64,000 bases of DNA from Pseudomonas sp. NBRC 111124 (GTDB lineage: Bacteria > Pseudomonadota > Gammaproteobacteria > Pseudomonadales > Pseudomonadaceae), in contig NZ_BCBA01000018.1 of NCBI RefSeq assembly GCF_001320245.1, positions 51,854 through 115,853 of the forward strand, in the 5' to 3' direction. This document shows, in pieces, positions 63,401 through 64,000 of the stretch. The stretch's first letter is position 1. Every line of letters starts with the position of its first letter. The translations under genes and the position numbers were made by a program. A model generated the notes under the pieces. The model was not told the DNA's origin, searched no databases, and was given only the letters and a program-made list of their open reading frames with translations.

Positions 63401-63927
63401 GTACGGAGGATGTGCTCGCCGGCGGCCCAATCCTTGAGCCAGTCAGCGCGATAAACCTGGTATTGGTCGAACAGGTCGGCCAGACGTTCGGCCAGCTGAT
63501 AGCGCTTGCGCAGGTCACTGTCATCGGTCAGAAAGCGGCGCAACGGTTCGAAATGCGGGCGCTCGATCAAAGCAGGCAGCAGGCGCATCAGACGCCAGGT
63601 CAGCGGTGCCTTGTCGAGCAGGGAAACTTCAGGGATCTCGTCGCGCCCTAGCACCTTGCGATACAGCTGCCACATGAAGCTGCCGGGCAGTTGCACATCG
63701 ATGGCGGCAGCAATACCGCAGCCTCCCATGTCATCGTCCAGCGGGTCCTCGGCAAGGGCCAGTTTGAGCCACTGGGCAATGCCATTGCTCTGTACCAGGG
63801 CAATTTCGTTTTCCAGCGGTGCCAGCGGATAGCGGCGCATCCAACTCACTACCAGGCTGCGCAGGTCGTCCAGACGGTTGCCGTGGACGATCATGAAACC
63901 AGGTTGCAAGGAGAGGGTGCTGGGCAT
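60463..63927 (-). CDS. recC: Exodeoxyribonuclease V subunit RecC
   Basis: A 1154-residue Chi-recognition subunit. It has the N-terminal MIVHGNRLDDLR segment, later ALAEDPLDDDMGGCGIAAAIDVQLPG (key: MGGCGIAAAIDVQLPG), HVAHSPQREVEILHDQLL, and DGDYPR, which are typical of RecC and of its inactive helicase/nuclease-like domains. It is the first gene of recC-recB-recD. The ATG at 63927 is used; another in-frame ATG at 63894 is closer to the conserved start. The 73 bp to the window end hold its promoter region; no other gene is seen. Confidence 0.95.
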   Translation of the reverse strand: MPSTLSLQPGFMIVHGNRLDDLRSLVVSWMRRYPLAPLENEIALVQSNGIAQWLKLALAEDPLDDDMGGCGIAAAIDVQLPGSFMWQLYRKVLGRDEIPEVSLLDKAPLTWRLMRLLPALIERPHFEPLRRFLTDDSDLRKRYQLAERLADLFDQYQVYRADWLKDWAAGEHILRTARGERKPLAPSNRWQAELWRALLEDVGEQGMAQSRAGVHQRFIERINSLETAPHGLPARVIVFGISSLPAQALEALAGLSRFSQVLLCVHNPCRHHWADIVADKDLLRHQYKRQQRKQGMPLQLDDESLHQHAHPLLAAWGKQGRDYINLLDSYDDPGSYQGVFSDGRIDLFSDGQPTTLLNQLQDDILELRPLAETRERWPEVDLVKDRSVRCHVAHSPQREVEILHDQLLARFSADSTLRPRDVIVMLPAIDTYAPHIRAVFGQLQRNDPRYIPFTLTDQGQRGRDPLLIALEHLLKLPDSRFAVSEVLDLLDVPAVRARFGIRESDLPTLHRWIEGAGIRWGLNADQRATLGLPQGLEQNSWRFGLRRMLLGYAVGVGEGCDGIEPYDEIGGLDAALIGPLVALLDALDVANQALSQPATASEWGERLNALLQVFFLAEEEHDEFLLMQLQELRDSWLEVCETVNLQDQLPLTVIREAWLSGLDEGKLSQRFLAGSVNFCTLMPMRAIPFRVVCLLGMNDGDYPRAQPPLDFDLMASDYRPGDRSRREDDRYLLLEALLSARDQLYISWVGRSIRDNSERPASVLIGQLRDHLAAGWRLKGDTDGQQLLHALTQEHPLQPFSARYFQKGSALFSYAHEWQLLHQQTTDEKQPALGLPPYVSDEALTLTQLQDFLRHPVRHFFSQRLKVFFEALEAPTPDEEPFVLDALQRYSASESLLGAALGDPDNAERALQAQARRLQACGMLPLAGFGELLQAELIQPLPDLLQRHRQLLQRWPTVVDGALPIHFEHGNHRLEGWLGRVYQGDDQSLLSITTVPNTISAGRNNLKWHRLIASWVMHLAACAAGYPLHTALLASDVTLLLGPLPQAQAGEQLGHLLVARQAAMNAPLPVAAKTAFAWLAQDDPDKALAAATRAYEGDGRTSFGERSESVALARQFRDFAALSADETFEGWCETLYRPLFSAAWQAQSNPEREA

Positions 63928-64000
63928 GGAAAAGTCCCTGGGAGAAGAATGTGGAACGATATCACGGCTGGCTGCCAGGCCTGGCCAATGTAAACGCCAG

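Overview
The window is about 62-65% GC by eye and has the gene content and order of a Pseudomonas of the P. putida group. Supporting signs are a short LOV photoreceptor almost identical to what I remember of PpSB1-LOV, a PpoR-type LuxR solo, a McpS-type chemoreceptor, P. putida-type pcaHG, cioAB, yfiBNR, a recC-recB-recD operon, and REP palindromes of the P. putida type. The species call is inference from remembered family sequences; no search was run. I found no rRNA, tRNA, CRISPR array, IS element or prophage. Almost all of the window is ordinary, densely packed chromosome.

Layout. 0-5 kb: the start of an alpha/beta hydrolase (cut by the window edge), an LrgAB/CidAB pair with a divergent LysR regulator, a flavodoxin, and a light-sensing neighbourhood (LOV protein, PilZ protein, and a convergent class II LitR/CarH-type MerR regulator that lacks the cobalamin-ligand histidine). 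5-8 kb: an ABM-like membrane protein, folM, a DUF1244 protein and a HopJ-like protein. 8-9.4 kb: fabV and a hydrolase. 9.5-14.6 kb: an agmatine module made of a LysR regulator, cytosolic aguA and aguB, an orphan polyamine-binding protein, and a second agmatine deiminase carrying a Tat signal. 14.7-18.5 kb: a thiolase, a stand-alone compacted MetE N-terminal-domain protein, and a divergent MetF protein with a MetV-like cysteine-rich tail. 18.4-21.8 kb: cstA, a YjiX-like gene and a YjiA-like GTPase. 21.9-26.1 kb: a PilZ protein, an NCS2 purine permease, radA and mscL.

26-32 kb: fpr, ppoR, rlmG, and the cyanide-insensitive oxidase operon cioAB with a tiny third gene and a perfect ANR/FNR box. 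32-35.8 kb: an MFS transporter, an AzgA-type purine permease and trmA. 35.8-42.2 kb: pcaHG behind a PcaQ-like box, a zinc metallopeptidase, mcpS and ggt. 42.2-46 kb: a LysR regulator, mdaB opposite a YgiN-like monooxygenase, a TSUP permease and another LysR regulator. 46-48.1 kb: a hicAB toxin-antitoxin pair and the divergent dmeR/dmeF metal-efflux pair, each with a visible palindromic operator. 48.2-52.2 kb: a cupin, mmsBA (valine catabolism) and a divergent LysR. 52.2-54.5 kb: yfiRNB (c-di-GMP control). 54.7-63.9 kb: recCBD.

Themes that recur are sensory input joined to c-di-GMP or motility (LOV, two PilZ proteins, McpS, YfiBNR), nitrogen and carbon scavenging (agmatine, purines, peptides, glutathione, protocatechuate, valine), and probable Hfq/Crc catabolite-repression motifs at four start regions (thiolase, cstA, NCS2 permease, ggt). 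The less well explained items are the Tat-exported agmatine deiminase with its orphan binding protein, the MetE-N/MetF-MetV pair with an overlapping palindromic operator, the LOV-PilZ-PplR neighbourhood, and the palindrome touching the 3' end of dmeR.
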